Shown: positions 43,962 to 53,286, counted from the first letter of the stretch. The stretch: 64,000 nucleotides of DNA from Halobacteriovorax sp. HLS (GCF_004006665.1 NZ_QOCL01000003.1:372001-436000), one strand, 5' to 3'. The notes: generated from the letters alone by a model not told the origin. A program made the numbers and translations.

Positions 43962-45296
43962 ATGAGCGTAATTGATCACTCCAAGATTAGAGAGTTAGAA
44001 CATCGTAACTTTAGAAATGATGACTTCTGGAAAGAGATTCCGGGATGGAGTTCAGTAACAAGAGGTGAGTTTGCAGACCATAAGTGGCAGATGAAAAACT
44101 CTATTCGTAAAGTTGAACAGGTCGAAAAAATCCTTGGGCCGAAATTAGCAAAAGAACATTATCAAGATATTCTTGCGGGACAAAAAATCACGCCGATGAA
44201 TATTAGAATAACTCCGTATATTTTTGCATTAATAGACTGGAGTGATCCTTTAAATGATCCGCTTAGAAAGCAATTCTTACCAATGGGAAGTCAGTTTATA
44301 AAAGACCATCCTTATTATAAGTCTGATTCTCTTTCAGAGGATGAGGATAGTCCAGTGCCTATGCTTACGCATAGATATCCAGATAAAGCTCTCTTTCTAC
44401 CTACAACAATCTGTCCAGTTTACTGTTCGTACTGTACTAGATCGAGAATTATTGGAGGATCTACTGAATCTATTGAAAAAGAAACTTACGGTGCAAACCA
44501 AAAGAAATGGGATGATGTATTCGCTTACCTTCAAACAAAACCGATGATTGAAGATATTGTTATATCTGGTGGTGATGCTTATATGCTTACTCCTAAGCAG
44601 ATCTTATATATTGGACAGAATCTCTTGAAGATACCTCACATTCGTAGAATTCGTTTGGCGACTAAAGGGATTGCTATTTTCCCTCAAAAAATTCTAACTG
44701 ATGATGATTGGTTTGGTGCAGTTAAAGAAATTCATAAGCTTGGAAAAGCATTTGGTAAGCAAGTCGTGATCCATACTCACTTTTCTTCTCCAAGAGAGAT
44801 TACAAAATGGTCTCAGATGGCCATGGATAGAATTTTTCAATCTGGCATAATAGTAAGAAATCAAGCCGTTCTACAGAGTGGTGTAAATAATCATGTTGAT
44901 GAGATGGTACTCTTAACTAGACAAGTCGGCTTTATGAATGTGCAGCCATACTATGTTTACTTACACGATATGGTTCCTGGATGTGAACACTTTAGAACAA
45001 CGCTTAGAGAAGGTGTAGAACTAGAGAAGGCCGTAAGAGGAACAACTGCAGGATTTAACACTCCTACTTTTGTTTGTGATCTTCCTGGCGGTGGTGGAAA
45101 AAGACATGTTGCCTCATATGAATATTACGATGAAGAAAATGGTATCTCTGTGTGGAAAGCTCCACATGTTAAACCTGGAGAGTTCTTTACTTATTTCGAC
45201 CCGATTCATAAGTTATCACCAGATGCTCAAGAAAGATGGAAGGACGCTGCCACTCAAAAAGCAATGATTGATGAAGCCCTTAAAAAAGTTAAGTAA
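43962..45296 (+). CDS. kamA: Lysine 2,3-aminomutase-type radical SAM enzyme
   Basis: 444 residues. AAAGGG upstream of the ATG. The 4Fe-4S radical SAM motif is CPVYCSYC (Cys151, Cys155, Cys158), and the PLP lysine is Lys380 in DLPGGGGKRHV. The length and C-terminal extension fit KamA (L-lysine to beta-lysine) more than the shorter EpmB, but a related substrate such as glutamate is possible. It needs S-adenosylmethionine and PLP. It stands alone; the neighbour is convergent with no gap between stops. A role in an osmolyte or in lysine fermentation cannot be decided from the window. Confidence 0.88.
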   Translation: MSVIDHSKIRELEHRNFRNDDFWKEIPGWSSVTRGEFADHKWQMKNSIRKVEQVEKILGPKLAKEHYQDILAGQKITPMNIRITPYIFALIDWSDPLNDPLRKQFLPMGSQFIKDHPYYKSDSLSEDEDSPVPMLTHRYPDKALFLPTTICPVYCSYCTRSRIIGGSTESIEKETYGANQKKWDDVFAYLQTKPMIEDIVISGGDAYMLTPKQILYIGQNLLKIPHIRRIRLATKGIAIFPQKILTDDDWFGAVKEIHKLGKAFGKQVVIHTHFSSPREITKWSQMAMDRIFQSGIIVRNQAVLQSGVNNHVDEMVLLTRQVGFMNVQPYYVYLHDMVPGCEHFRTTLREGVELEKAVRGTTAGFNTPTFVCDLPGGGGKRHVASYEYYDEENGISVWKAPHVKPGEFFTYFDPIHKLSPDAQERWKDAATQKAMIDEALKKVK

Positions 45297-46310
45297 TTAA
45301 TTATTACAAATAGCTTCACAAGTCCCATACTTTGACCCAGGAATTTCTTGGGTCAAAGACCAATGGCCATCTTCCGACCTGGTAAGTTTACATTGACCTA
45401 GAACAGAGTCTCTTGTACGAAGCCTACACGTTTTATATTTTGCGTGAGAATTCGCAATCTTAAGGGGGAGGGCAACTCTTAGAACTTTATAACGAGATAT
45501 ATTTAGTGAATTTTTATCAATATCAATCCACTTTCTACTTGCGCCTGAACATTTTTCGAAGCGATTACTTTTAGAGTTGTATTTTACAGAATGGTTCTTT
45601 TCTAAGGTACATGGAGAGTTATCATCTATAAGTTTGAAACCTCCTGCAATGGTTAGTTCGGCTTTTGCTTTTTGGACTCCAATTAATAGTTTATTATTTT
45701 GAATGAAGTGTCCACTTTGATCAGACTTTCTAATCCACTGTGATTCTTCTTGTGTGATCTTCTTGCCAAGTCCAAGCCCTCTTAGTGAGTAGCATGAAGT
45801 TATCTTCTCATTCTCATCAATTGCAACAAATAACTTAATCTTTCTTTCGATAATCTTTACTCTATTATTACGATTATTAATGAATTCAATATTAAAATGA
45901 AGCCCGGTTGAACCAGCAGCAACTCTCACCTCGTCATCATGTTGAAGAAGATATATATCCTTTATTTTTAAAGAGTAGTTCTTGGTTTCTTTGAAGAATT
46001 GTTCTTTTTCAAAAATAGGGAATGTGTATTCGCTTCCATTCTTTTCTGTTAAATGTTGTAGAATCTTTCTTGTCGTTCTATCACTTCTTGCTGTCTTGCC
46101 TGCGAAGGTGGCCTTGCAAGCGTCTGGGTTAGAAAGTACATTTCGTACTTCGTTAATAAAATAAACCGTCTCAAACTCCTCGGTAGTCTTCACTGAAAGA
46201 TTGTCTTGCATTTGCAATAATCTTAAAATTGAGGCTATGACACCTCCGAAAATGGCCATCGCTATAAGTGATTGTAGTATGAGAGAGCCCTTTTGGTTGT
46301 TAATAATCAT
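45297..46310 (-). CDS. Pseudopilin-like protein C of a three-gene set
   Basis: 337 residues from ATG 46310 (overlapping the preceding stop as ATGA), which places the prepilin signal NNQKGSLILQSLIAMAIFGG directly at the start; the frame is open 12 codons further. A short leader ending KG, then a hydrophobic helix (about 15-33), is the type IV pilin/pseudopilin form, cleaved by prepilin peptidase. The C-terminal half carries the module shared with its two neighbours: IAGGFKLI, then Cys, VKYNSKSNRFEKC and KWIDID, followed by TCRLRTRDSV and GTCEAICNN. Probably a minor pilin in a pilus or type II-like machine. Confidence 0.82.
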   Translation of the reverse strand: MIINNQKGSLILQSLIAMAIFGGVIASILRLLQMQDNLSVKTTEEFETVYFINEVRNVLSNPDACKATFAGKTARSDRTTRKILQHLTEKNGSEYTFPIFEKEQFFKETKNYSLKIKDIYLLQHDDEVRVAAGSTGLHFNIEFINNRNNRVKIIERKIKLFVAIDENEKITSCYSLRGLGLGKKITQEESQWIRKSDQSGHFIQNNKLLIGVQKAKAELTIAGGFKLIDDNSPCTLEKNHSVKYNSKSNRFEKCSGASRKWIDIDKNSLNISRYKVLRVALPLKIANSHAKYKTCRLRTRDSVLGQCKLTRSEDGHWSLTQEIPGSKYGTCEAICNN

Positions 46311-47065
46311 TGGTGAATTTTCTCCCAGTTTGGAGGAGTCAAACAAGTTTCGAATTGTCTCATCTGAGAATTAAATTGAATCATACCTTTAGTTGAATCA
46401 TTACAGTTGGTATTTGAATTTCCGATAGACATTGTTCCTTTTATATTAACCACGGCCTTTGTTTCTTGCGTGTTTACACCGATTGAAGCTGTATCAATGA
46501 AGGTGTAGTTATCTTTGGCAACAATTAAATTATTCGTTTGCGGTAGACCGCCAAAAGCGCAACTAATAATCGTGTTATCTTCTGAAGTAACGTAGAGTCT
46601 AATGTTGTGATAAGTAATATTTTTAACTTTTGGATCTGTATTCTTATCTATCTTTATTACGAGAGTTGCGAGACCCAGGCCTGTGGTGTCTTGATCTTGT
46701 TCAGTTGCCTGAGTTGTTATTCTATACTCTAAAACTTTTAGTTTTTGTCCGCCAACTGTTTTTCCTGAAAGGGGATGGATTTCAAACTTTTCTAAGAAAT
46801 CGTCTTGTTCAAAAAAGATCATCTTTTCCACTGTTCCATCATTTAGCGATACCCCTGAAAATGTTTCAGTGCAGTTTAATGGAGCTGATAGTTGTTTCTT
46901 TAAATTATTGGTAAAATCTATGATCTCTGTTTCAGCAAGAATATTTTTTAAATTATCATTTTGTTTTTTTACTGTTCTCATGACAATGGCAACAACCAAT
47001 GCAAGGAACATAACACCAACTATGAGTGAAAAACTTGATAACCCTTTGTTATTTATTCGTAACAT
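46307..47065 (-). CDS. Pseudopilin-like protein B of a three-gene set
   Basis: 252 residues from ATG 47065, which puts the prepilin signal near the start (MLRINNKGLSSFSLIVGVMF); the frame opens 16 codons further but overlaps protein A's end. The first 13 nt overlap the preceding gene. KG is the expected prepilin peptidase site, followed by a hydrophobic helix to about residue 30. The end is a shortened copy of the shared module: VVNIKGTMSIGN, Cys, MIQFNSQMRQFETC and PNWEKIHQ. It lacks the second Cys-pair block of A and C. Probably a minor pilin. Confidence 0.8.
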   Translation of the reverse strand: MLRINNKGLSSFSLIVGVMFLALVVAIVMRTVKKQNDNLKNILAETEIIDFTNNLKKQLSAPLNCTETFSGVSLNDGTVEKMIFFEQDDFLEKFEIHPLSGKTVGGQKLKVLEYRITTQATEQDQDTTGLGLATLVIKIDKNTDPKVKNITYHNIRLYVTSEDNTIISCAFGGLPQTNNLIVAKDNYTFIDTASIGVNTQETKAVVNIKGTMSIGNSNTNCNDSTKGMIQFNSQMRQFETCLTPPNWEKIHQ

Positions 47066-48045
47066 GAGAAAACACAGCTCCCGGAAGAATTCATAGATTT
47101 TGCCAATACCCACTGAGAAGGCTCTTCAAAATTAGAGGGAGTATTCTTAATGGCACAGGCATCAACCTTAGCATTTTGAATTTCTGTTAAAGCACAGTAT
47201 TTGAATTCTCCAATAATTTGCTCTTGTCCTGTGTTAACAACTCTCTTTGTGTAGTTATTCCAGCTAATCTTATCTTTGCCCCATACTCTCCAAGGTGGAG
47301 TTCCAGTACAAAACTCATAAGTGCTATTGATCTCGTTAAAACGAATTTGAGAAGCTTGTTCTTGAGTACATTCTTCCAAAATAGGAGTTGTTATACTTAT
47401 ATTTCCATAAATATCTAAGCTAGAGGCCGGGGTCGTATCTCTACCAATTATCGCTGGCGAGTCGAGAGAAACATTTTCGAGTGGAAGCTCTTGTTGATCC
47501 TCATTTTCATCGTCAATATCTTTAATAGCTACAGCATTACAAGATTCAATCTTACCTTCAAAGTTGATGAAGCTTATCGGAACTATTTTCTTTATTTCTT
47601 GGGCACCAATAGTATTTTTGCCTCTATCAAAAGTTATAACCAGATTCATCATTGGCTCAAGCACAGAAGTTGCCTCTATTAATTCGTATTTCGCAATTTT
47701 TAGATTGCCTATTCCATAGAAATTAAAACCAGTGTCATAGGTCTTATAGATATTGAGTGATCTATAAAACTTTCCGTCTTTATAAGGGACGGCAATACTA
47801 TTTATTCCATCCTGGTTCCATTGATCGATGGATTTGTCTTTAAATGTTGTTTGGCAAGTTAGAGGGTTTTGAAGAACTTTCCAGATCTCTTCATAGATAT
47901 AAGCAATCTCATACTTTTGGTTCGTACTTTCCGCAACCTTCTGTTGATTGTTCATCATATTGATGCCAACGACGGCCGCCGCACCTAACATTCCCGAAGT
48001 GATGAGTATCTGAACTAATGAAAAGCCCTTATCATTTAATTTCAT
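47053..48045 (-). CDS. Pseudopilin-like protein A of a three-gene set
   Basis: 330 residues. Prepilin leader KLNDKGFSLVQILITSGM; the sequence G-F-S-L-V-Q after Lys-Gly is a textbook prepilin start, with Gln in place of Glu at position 5 of the mature form. Hydrophobic helix to about 30. The C-terminal half has the shared module (LDIYGNISI, Cys, QIRFNEINSTYEFC, WRVWG) plus the later block with EFKYCALTE, VDACAIK and GSCVFSCYE. First of the three genes, 38 nt after pmbA. A secretion or pilus function is inferred from the N-terminus only. Confidence 0.84.
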   Translation of the reverse strand: MKLNDKGFSLVQILITSGMLGAAAVVGINMMNNQQKVAESTNQKYEIAYIYEEIWKVLQNPLTCQTTFKDKSIDQWNQDGINSIAVPYKDGKFYRSLNIYKTYDTGFNFYGIGNLKIAKYELIEATSVLEPMMNLVITFDRGKNTIGAQEIKKIVPISFINFEGKIESCNAVAIKDIDDENEDQQELPLENVSLDSPAIIGRDTTPASSLDIYGNISITTPILEECTQEQASQIRFNEINSTYEFCTGTPPWRVWGKDKISWNNYTKRVVNTGQEQIIGEFKYCALTEIQNAKVDACAIKNTPSNFEEPSQWVLAKSMNSSGSCVFSCYE

Positions 48046-48083
48046 AGATAAATGATAAGGCCATATTCATTTAGCTTCAAGAG

Positions 48084-49421
48084 TTAATTACCAGCTACTG
48101 TAAGCCCTTTAAAGCGAATCTTTGGAGAGAAGAACGTAGCACTTGTGTTGGCATGAACCTCTGAGCCTATATTTGATATCTCTTTTAGGGCCTCATAGAA
48201 GTTTCCAGAGACAGTGACACCTTTAACAGGAGATATTCTGACTCCATCTTCAACTAGGTAGCCACTAGCAGCAAATGAAAAGTTTCCGCTGATATAGTCA
48301 GCACCGGAGTACATTCCCTGATCTGAGATAATTTCAAAGTAGCGACCTTTTTCGAAGCTTGAATCATCTTTTTCTACAGAGGCGATCATCTTATTAGTTC
48401 CGCCAACGCCTAGAGTTGACTTAGGTCCTCTTGTGGCGTTGAAATTATTGTCGTGTCCAAGCTTTTTGGCCGTGTACGAATTATGATAGAAATTCTTCAA
48501 TTCACCATTTTTGATGAGTTCAGTATCGCTCATTATATTTCCTTCACCATCAAATATGGAATACGAAAAACCTTTTTCTAAAAGTGGAGCATCTGTGATT
48601 GATAGCATAGGAGTGGCCACTTGTGTGCTCAACTTATCCTTAAATGGATTCATTCCATTAATTGCTGCCTTGGCAGAAAAAACAGCGCCAAACACGCTAA
48701 AGAATTGTGCCAGTTTGTCCGGTGAGAAGACAATATCATACTTACCTGTTTTTATCGGCTCTCCTAGGAGGAGTCCATTCGCGTGTAAATATGAGTTTTC
48801 AATACAACTTTGGTAATCAATTTGGTCGAACTTTCTAACAACAGATGATTGAACATGCATACTTTGCTTATCACCAGTATCGACTAGGGCAGTAGTATAG
48901 CAAGAGTAGGCCTTACTTCTTTCTACACACTTTGTGCCGAGATGATTTAGATACAAACGCTCGTCAATATATTCTCCAACTCCATTATAAGGAGGAGTTT
49001 TAAGTGACTTATCTTTTTTCATTAGCTCAGACTCTAGCTTAAGTGCAATTTCAATTAACTCTTCTGGCCTGGCCCTAGATTCGTCATAATTAAAACTCTT
49101 TGTACCATCAAGTGTTTCACTTCTTAGCACTTCAATTTTTTCTAGTTCTTCTACCTTAGAGTATTTTGCATTCTCTAAAGCTTGATCCACAAGGATTTGG
49201 ATTGTTTCTGGATCAGTTGTTTCGCAGTATGAACTACCAACTTTTCCATCTTTGATCACTCTAAGTCCTACAATATTTGTACTGGATACCTCATATGAAG
49301 AAATCTTCTGATCCTCTGCTTTAACTTGTAGAGACTCTCCCGAATCAACGACAATATCTGCCTGATCTGCACCAGATTTAAGAGCAACTTCTATGATATT
49401 TTCTAATTGACTCATTTCCAT
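48084..49421 (-). CDS. pmbA: Metalloprotease-like PmbA/TldE
   Basis: 445 residues, in the TldD/TldE (PmbA) family. Family stretches are SSTNIVGLRVIKDGKVGSSY, GATRGPKSTLGVGG-like NFNATRGPKSTLGVGGTNK and GNFYEALKEISNIGSE. TldE lacks the zinc motif that TldD carries and partners with it as a non-catalytic half. In E. coli the pair processes modified peptides and degrades unfolded small proteins. ATG 49421 shares one base with the tldD stop (TAATG), so they are co-translated; 38 nt later the pseudopilin set begins on the same strand. Confidence 0.92.
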   Translation of the reverse strand: MEMSQLENIIEVALKSGADQADIVVDSGESLQVKAEDQKISSYEVSSTNIVGLRVIKDGKVGSSYCETTDPETIQILVDQALENAKYSKVEELEKIEVLRSETLDGTKSFNYDESRARPEELIEIALKLESELMKKDKSLKTPPYNGVGEYIDERLYLNHLGTKCVERSKAYSCYTTALVDTGDKQSMHVQSSVVRKFDQIDYQSCIENSYLHANGLLLGEPIKTGKYDIVFSPDKLAQFFSVFGAVFSAKAAINGMNPFKDKLSTQVATPMLSITDAPLLEKGFSYSIFDGEGNIMSDTELIKNGELKNFYHNSYTAKKLGHDNNFNATRGPKSTLGVGGTNKMIASVEKDDSSFEKGRYFEIISDQGMYSGADYISGNFSFAASGYLVEDGVRISPVKGVTVSGNFYEALKEISNIGSEVHANTSATFFSPKIRFKGLTVAGN

Positions 49422-50809
49422 TACGCTTTTCCTCCTACAAGAATTTCATCTACTTTTACCGCTGGTTGTCCAACTGATGTTGGAATTGAACCAGAAACTG
49501 AACCACACATTCCTGCGGCCATTTCTAAGTTCTTTCCGACCATACTGATCTTCTGAAGTACTCCCGCTCCTGTTCCAATAAGAGTCGCTCCTTTAAGAGG
49601 TCTATCAATTTTTCCGTTCTTTATGATGTAGCTTTCTTGGGCCGAGAAGTTAAACTCTCCTGTGGCCGGAGTTACTGAACCTCCACCCATTTTCTTGCAG
49701 TAGATTCCATTATCAATTGTTTGAATAATTTCATCCAATGAGTAGTTACCCGCTTCAATATATGTATTTCTCATACGTGAAGCTGGCGCATACTTGTAAC
49801 TTTGCCTTCTACCTGAACCAGTTCTCTCGTAACCAGTTCTCATTGCACCAACCTTATCAACTAGAAAGCTCGTTAGCTTTCCGTCTTTTATAAGTTGCGT
49901 TTTTTGAGTAGGCATACCTTCATCGTCAATATTGATTGAACCCCAATAATTATTAATCGTTCCATCGTCTACAGCACTGACGGCACTATGAGCGATTTGT
50001 TCACCCATTTTGTCCCAAAAGACTGATGCTTTCTTTTGTACAGAAGTCGTCTCAAGGGAGTGACCACAGGCCTCGTGGAAGATAACCCCACCAAATCCAT
50101 TGTCTATTACAACAGGCATTTTTCCAGCAGGACAATCATCGGCGGTTAGCTTTACTAGGGCCTGCTTTGAAACTGCTTCTCCTAGTTGTGTTGGATTAAT
50201 TGAGTTTGTAAACTCCCACCCACTTAAAGCACCAGGAGCATCGTATCCTGTACTTTGTTCTGTACCATTAGTTGCAATTGCATTGGCCATAACTCGGGAG
50301 TAATTTCTCTCGTCAGTTACATGAAGGCCTTCTGAGTTAAAAATTTCAATATTCTGAAGTCTTTGTAATAGTCCTGCACTTACCTGTGAAATTTGTTCAG
50401 ATTGAGCTCTAGCGGCCTTATCAATTTTGAGAAGGTATTGAATTTTTTCTTCCGTTTGAACAGCAGTATTACTTAAGCCTTGAAGGGCCTGGTGCTTTTC
50501 TACGACCTTCATAAAATTAAGGGGAGTTGCTGTGATTAGGGCATCTCTTTTATCTTGAGCTGCAAGTGCTCTAGTGATTCGAAGAAGCTCATCTTTATGA
50601 GCAATATTTGTGTAGCCATAGAGAACTTTTGTTCCATAGATTAGTCTAATTCCAATCCCAAAATCAATTCCTGATTTTATCTCATGGACAGATGAATTTA
50701 GAATACTTAAATTTTTTGAGTTATGTTTTTCAACAAAAATTTCACAGAAGTCAGCTCCAAGCATAAGAGCGTAATCTATAACTTCTGAGGCAATGGTTTT
50801 ATCTAACAT
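49421..50809 (-). CDS. tldD: Metalloprotease TldD
   Basis: 462 residues. The zinc-binding motif is HEACGH (His245, Glu246, His249) in FGGVIFHEACGHSLETT; the flanking GGGSVTPATGEFNFSAQESY and GTGAGVLQKISMVGKN are typical of TldD. It forms the catalytic half of the TldD/TldE complex in the cytoplasm. The Shine-Dalgarno (AGGAG, 50816-50820) lies in the 3' arm of a perfect 10-bp hairpin, so translation may be controlled. pmbA follows with a 1-nt overlap. The upstream gene is the ion channel, 68 nt away. Confidence 0.94.
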   Translation of the reverse strand: MLDKTIASEVIDYALMLGADFCEIFVEKHNSKNLSILNSSVHEIKSGIDFGIGIRLIYGTKVLYGYTNIAHKDELLRITRALAAQDKRDALITATPLNFMKVVEKHQALQGLSNTAVQTEEKIQYLLKIDKAARAQSEQISQVSAGLLQRLQNIEIFNSEGLHVTDERNYSRVMANAIATNGTEQSTGYDAPGALSGWEFTNSINPTQLGEAVSKQALVKLTADDCPAGKMPVVIDNGFGGVIFHEACGHSLETTSVQKKASVFWDKMGEQIAHSAVSAVDDGTINNYWGSINIDDEGMPTQKTQLIKDGKLTSFLVDKVGAMRTGYERTGSGRRQSYKYAPASRMRNTYIEAGNYSLDEIIQTIDNGIYCKKMGGGSVTPATGEFNFSAQESYIIKNGKIDRPLKGATLIGTGAGVLQKISMVGKNLEMAAGMCGSVSGSIPTSVGQPAVKVDEILVGGKA

Positions 50810-50810
50810 T

Positions 50811-50836
50811 AATATCTCCTCGATTTAGGAGATATT
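50811..50836 (-). promoter_or_regulatory. Hairpin that covers the tldD ribosome-binding site
   Basis: On the minus strand AATATCTCCT, a 6-nt loop and AGGAGATATT form a perfect 10-bp stem, and the second arm is the tldD Shine-Dalgarno plus spacer right up to the ATG at 50809. When folded, initiation is blocked. Release could come from temperature, a ligand, or translation of the upstream gene. Confidence 0.6.
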
Positions 50837-50877
50837 TTAACCTGTGAGTAATGAGATTGTTAGAAAAAAAAGGTTTG

Positions 50878-52176
50878 TTAAGCGGCTTTTCTACGGTCAG
50901 TAGCACGTCTTGATGTGACGGCCTGCATATTTTCTAGAAGATCAGGGTGTTTTTTAATAATTTCAACAAAATCTTCCTTATTAAGAATGTAGAGATCACA
51001 GTAGTTCTGGGCCCTAACGTCAGCGTTTCTACTAGTTTCTCTAAGTAGGGCAGCTTCTCCGAAGATTTGACCTTCTTGGAGTGTGGCAACTACAGTTCCA
51101 TCTTTAAAAATAACTTCAACACTACCGTGTCCGATCATGAACATTTCATTACCGATTTCTCCAATTCTTATTATTGTCTGACCAGGAGAGTAAGACTTTT
51201 GTATAAGTGCGCCTGCTACATCTTTTAAACAGGAATTAGAACAATTTTTAAAGACAGGAACTGTTCTAATATGTTTCATATTCATATATGTTTGCAGTTC
51301 TTGCTGTAGTGCCAAAGGAAGATCAGAGATGATTGTTGTATCATTATCTGTAAATCTCTTATTAATAAGATGATTGTAATATCCAAATACCTGACCTTGT
51401 ACGCGCTCAGGTATTTTGTAGTACTTCATATAATTGGCAACATCATTAATTTTTTCTTTGGATCTTTCTTTATAGCGATCTGCCGTAGTAAAGAGTCTTG
51501 TAACATTAGCAATTACAAAACCATAAACACCAACACCTAAGATCATTATTGGCATTGTGTATATTCGTCCTATATTGGTCGTAGGAGTGATATCACCATA
51601 ACCAATGGTCGTTAAGGTAGTTATCGCCCAGTACAGTGATTTAATATAGTGAGTTGTAAGATCTTTTTCCATTACTGGGTGAATGATTGACCACCCACAC
51701 GCAATCCAGTGGATAACCATGATAGAGACGCAAAAAAGTGCACTTACTCTTAGAAAGTTTGGCACAAGAGCAAGGTTGCTCATCAGTGCGTAAAGTCTTG
51801 CGATACGAACAAGTCGTAATAGCCTGATTAATCCAAAGACATGATAGCCATGAAGGCCAAAGCTGTAACTAATGACGTCGTATGGAATAGATGCCATTAG
51901 ATCGACCGCAATCATCATCCACCAAATTGTATTATTGGATTTCTTGCTAGCATGGGTTGGATATTTTTTAAAAAACCTTTCTTTGAATTGTAAAACAACA
52001 TCGGTCATGAAAATGAGAGAAATAATAGCATCTGACCAGAGTTGCCATGTTTGGATATTAGTCTTATAAGTCAGACTAAAAGGGGCCTCAAGAGCAGTGA
52101 AGAAGACGGCAAGAAAGATCAAGGCATGCCAGCCAAGCTCTTTAGCAGTAAATTTAGATTTATGGATATGAATCAT
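50878..52176 (-). CDS. Cyclic-nucleotide-gated potassium channel
   Basis: 432 residues. Six membrane helices (about 15-225), S4 with regular Arg (IRLLRLVRIARLYAL) and the pore selectivity filter TTIGYGDIT (about residues 190-196). A cyclic-nucleotide-binding domain at the C-terminus (about 305-420) has the phosphate-binding cassette FGEAALLRETSRNADV, linked by a CNG-type C-linker. It should pass K+ across the inner membrane in response to cAMP or cGMP, though the ligand is not shown by sequence. It precedes tldD on the same strand, at 68 nt. Confidence 0.93.
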   Translation of the reverse strand: MIHIHKSKFTAKELGWHALIFLAVFFTALEAPFSLTYKTNIQTWQLWSDAIISLIFMTDVVLQFKERFFKKYPTHASKKSNNTIWWMMIAVDLMASIPYDVISYSFGLHGYHVFGLIRLLRLVRIARLYALMSNLALVPNFLRVSALFCVSIMVIHWIACGWSIIHPVMEKDLTTHYIKSLYWAITTLTTIGYGDITPTTNIGRIYTMPIMILGVGVYGFVIANVTRLFTTADRYKERSKEKINDVANYMKYYKIPERVQGQVFGYYNHLINKRFTDNDTTIISDLPLALQQELQTYMNMKHIRTVPVFKNCSNSCLKDVAGALIQKSYSPGQTIIRIGEIGNEMFMIGHGSVEVIFKDGTVVATLQEGQIFGEAALLRETSRNADVRAQNYCDLYILNKEDFVEIIKKHPDLLENMQAVTSRRATDRRKAA

Positions 52177-52354
52177 TTTCTTCTTATGCGAAAGGTTATT
52201 CTACCCAATAATTATCGGCTAATTTGCTTAAATCTTTATGGAAAACTTAGATTTTGGCCATGAAAAGTCAAGTTTGTGTAAACTCGTCGAGATAACCTTG
52301 ACATCGCCTAAATTGACAGCAAAATGTAGGTAGAACTTTTAAGGAGAATTTAAA

Positions 52355-53251
52355 GTGAAACGTATACTGTTATTTATTATGACAAATATTCTTGTAATGG
52401 CGATGGTGAGCATTATATTGAATGTTTTCAATGTTCAACCATATCTAACGAGCTCAGGTCTAAATACCCAGTCTCTACTTATATTTTGTTTAATTTGGGG
52501 GTCTGTTGGTTCCTTTATTTCACTAATGATGTCGAAATTTATGGCAAAGAGAGCTATGGGGGTTGAGATAGTTGATGGAAATCCTCAGTTTAGTGAGTTG
52601 GTTTCTACAGTTCATCATTTAGCTAAGAAAGCTGGATTGACTAAAATGCCTGAAGTAGGTGTTTATCAAAGTCCAGAGATTAATGCTTTTGCAACAGGAC
52701 CAAGTCGTAATAATTCTTTAGTGGCCGTATCGACGGGTCTATTAAATAGAATGAATAAAGATGAAGTTGAAGGTGTTTTGGCACATGAAATTGCTCACGT
52801 TGCCAATGGGGATATGATTACTATGGCCTTAGTTCAAGGTGTCGTGAACGCATTTGTTATGTTCTTCTCTCGTCTTGTCGCTTTTGCTATCGATAATGCG
52901 ATGAGGGATGAAAACGGTCGTGGTGGTTTAGGAATGTTCGCTCGTATGGGTGTAACTATAGTACTTGATATTGTTTTTGGTATCGCTGCTGCTCCTTTAG
53001 TTGCTTGGTTTTCAAGGTGGAGAGAGTTTAGAGCTGACGCTGGTGGAGCTCAATTAGCAGGGAGACATAAAATGGTTGCTGCCCTTCAAGGTCTTCAACG
53101 AACAATTGATGTAGTAGATCCTGAATTAGATGCGGGGAATGACAATTTTGCTGCACTCAAAATTTCAAGCCCTAAGTCCATTGCTTTTCTTTTTAGCACA
53201 CATCCTCCGCTTGAAAAGAGAATCTCTGCCTTACAACAAGGTAATTTCTAG
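52355..53251 (+). CDS. htpX: Membrane zinc protease HtpX
   Basis: 298 residues, GTG start with AAGGAG 8 nt upstream. The zinc site is HEIAH (His144, Glu145, His148) in VEGVLAHEIAHVANGD, with the third ligand Glu in FRADAGGAQLAG. Four membrane segments (about 5-24, 35-55, 160-180, 195-215). It clears misfolded inner-membrane proteins alongside FtsH in E. coli. The gene ends at a strong terminator within the convergent methyltransferase gene. Confidence 0.95.
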   Translation: MKRILLFIMTNILVMAMVSIILNVFNVQPYLTSSGLNTQSLLIFCLIWGSVGSFISLMMSKFMAKRAMGVEIVDGNPQFSELVSTVHHLAKKAGLTKMPEVGVYQSPEINAFATGPSRNNSLVAVSTGLLNRMNKDEVEGVLAHEIAHVANGDMITMALVQGVVNAFVMFFSRLVAFAIDNAMRDENGRGGLGMFARMGVTIVLDIVFGIAAAPLVAWFSRWREFRADAGGAQLAGRHKMVAALQGLQRTIDVVDPELDAGNDNFAALKISSPKSIAFLFSTHPPLEKRISALQQGNF

Positions 53252-53259
53252 GATATTAC

Positions 53260-53286
53260 AAGGTCGCTTAGGCGACCTTTTTTTTT
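53260..53286 (+). terminator. Rho-independent terminator of htpX, overlapping the convergent methyltransferase end
   Basis: AAGGTCGC (53260-53267), loop TTAG, GCGACCTT (53272-53279) and a T9 run. The minus-strand methyltransferase stop codon (53268-53270) lies in its loop, and the T-run encodes that protein's Lys-rich end. Confidence 0.92.

Noticed and set aside
48511-48816. A 101-codon plus-strand ORF inside pmbA
   Set aside because: Entirely within a highly typical pmbA reading frame on the other strand; no independent evidence.
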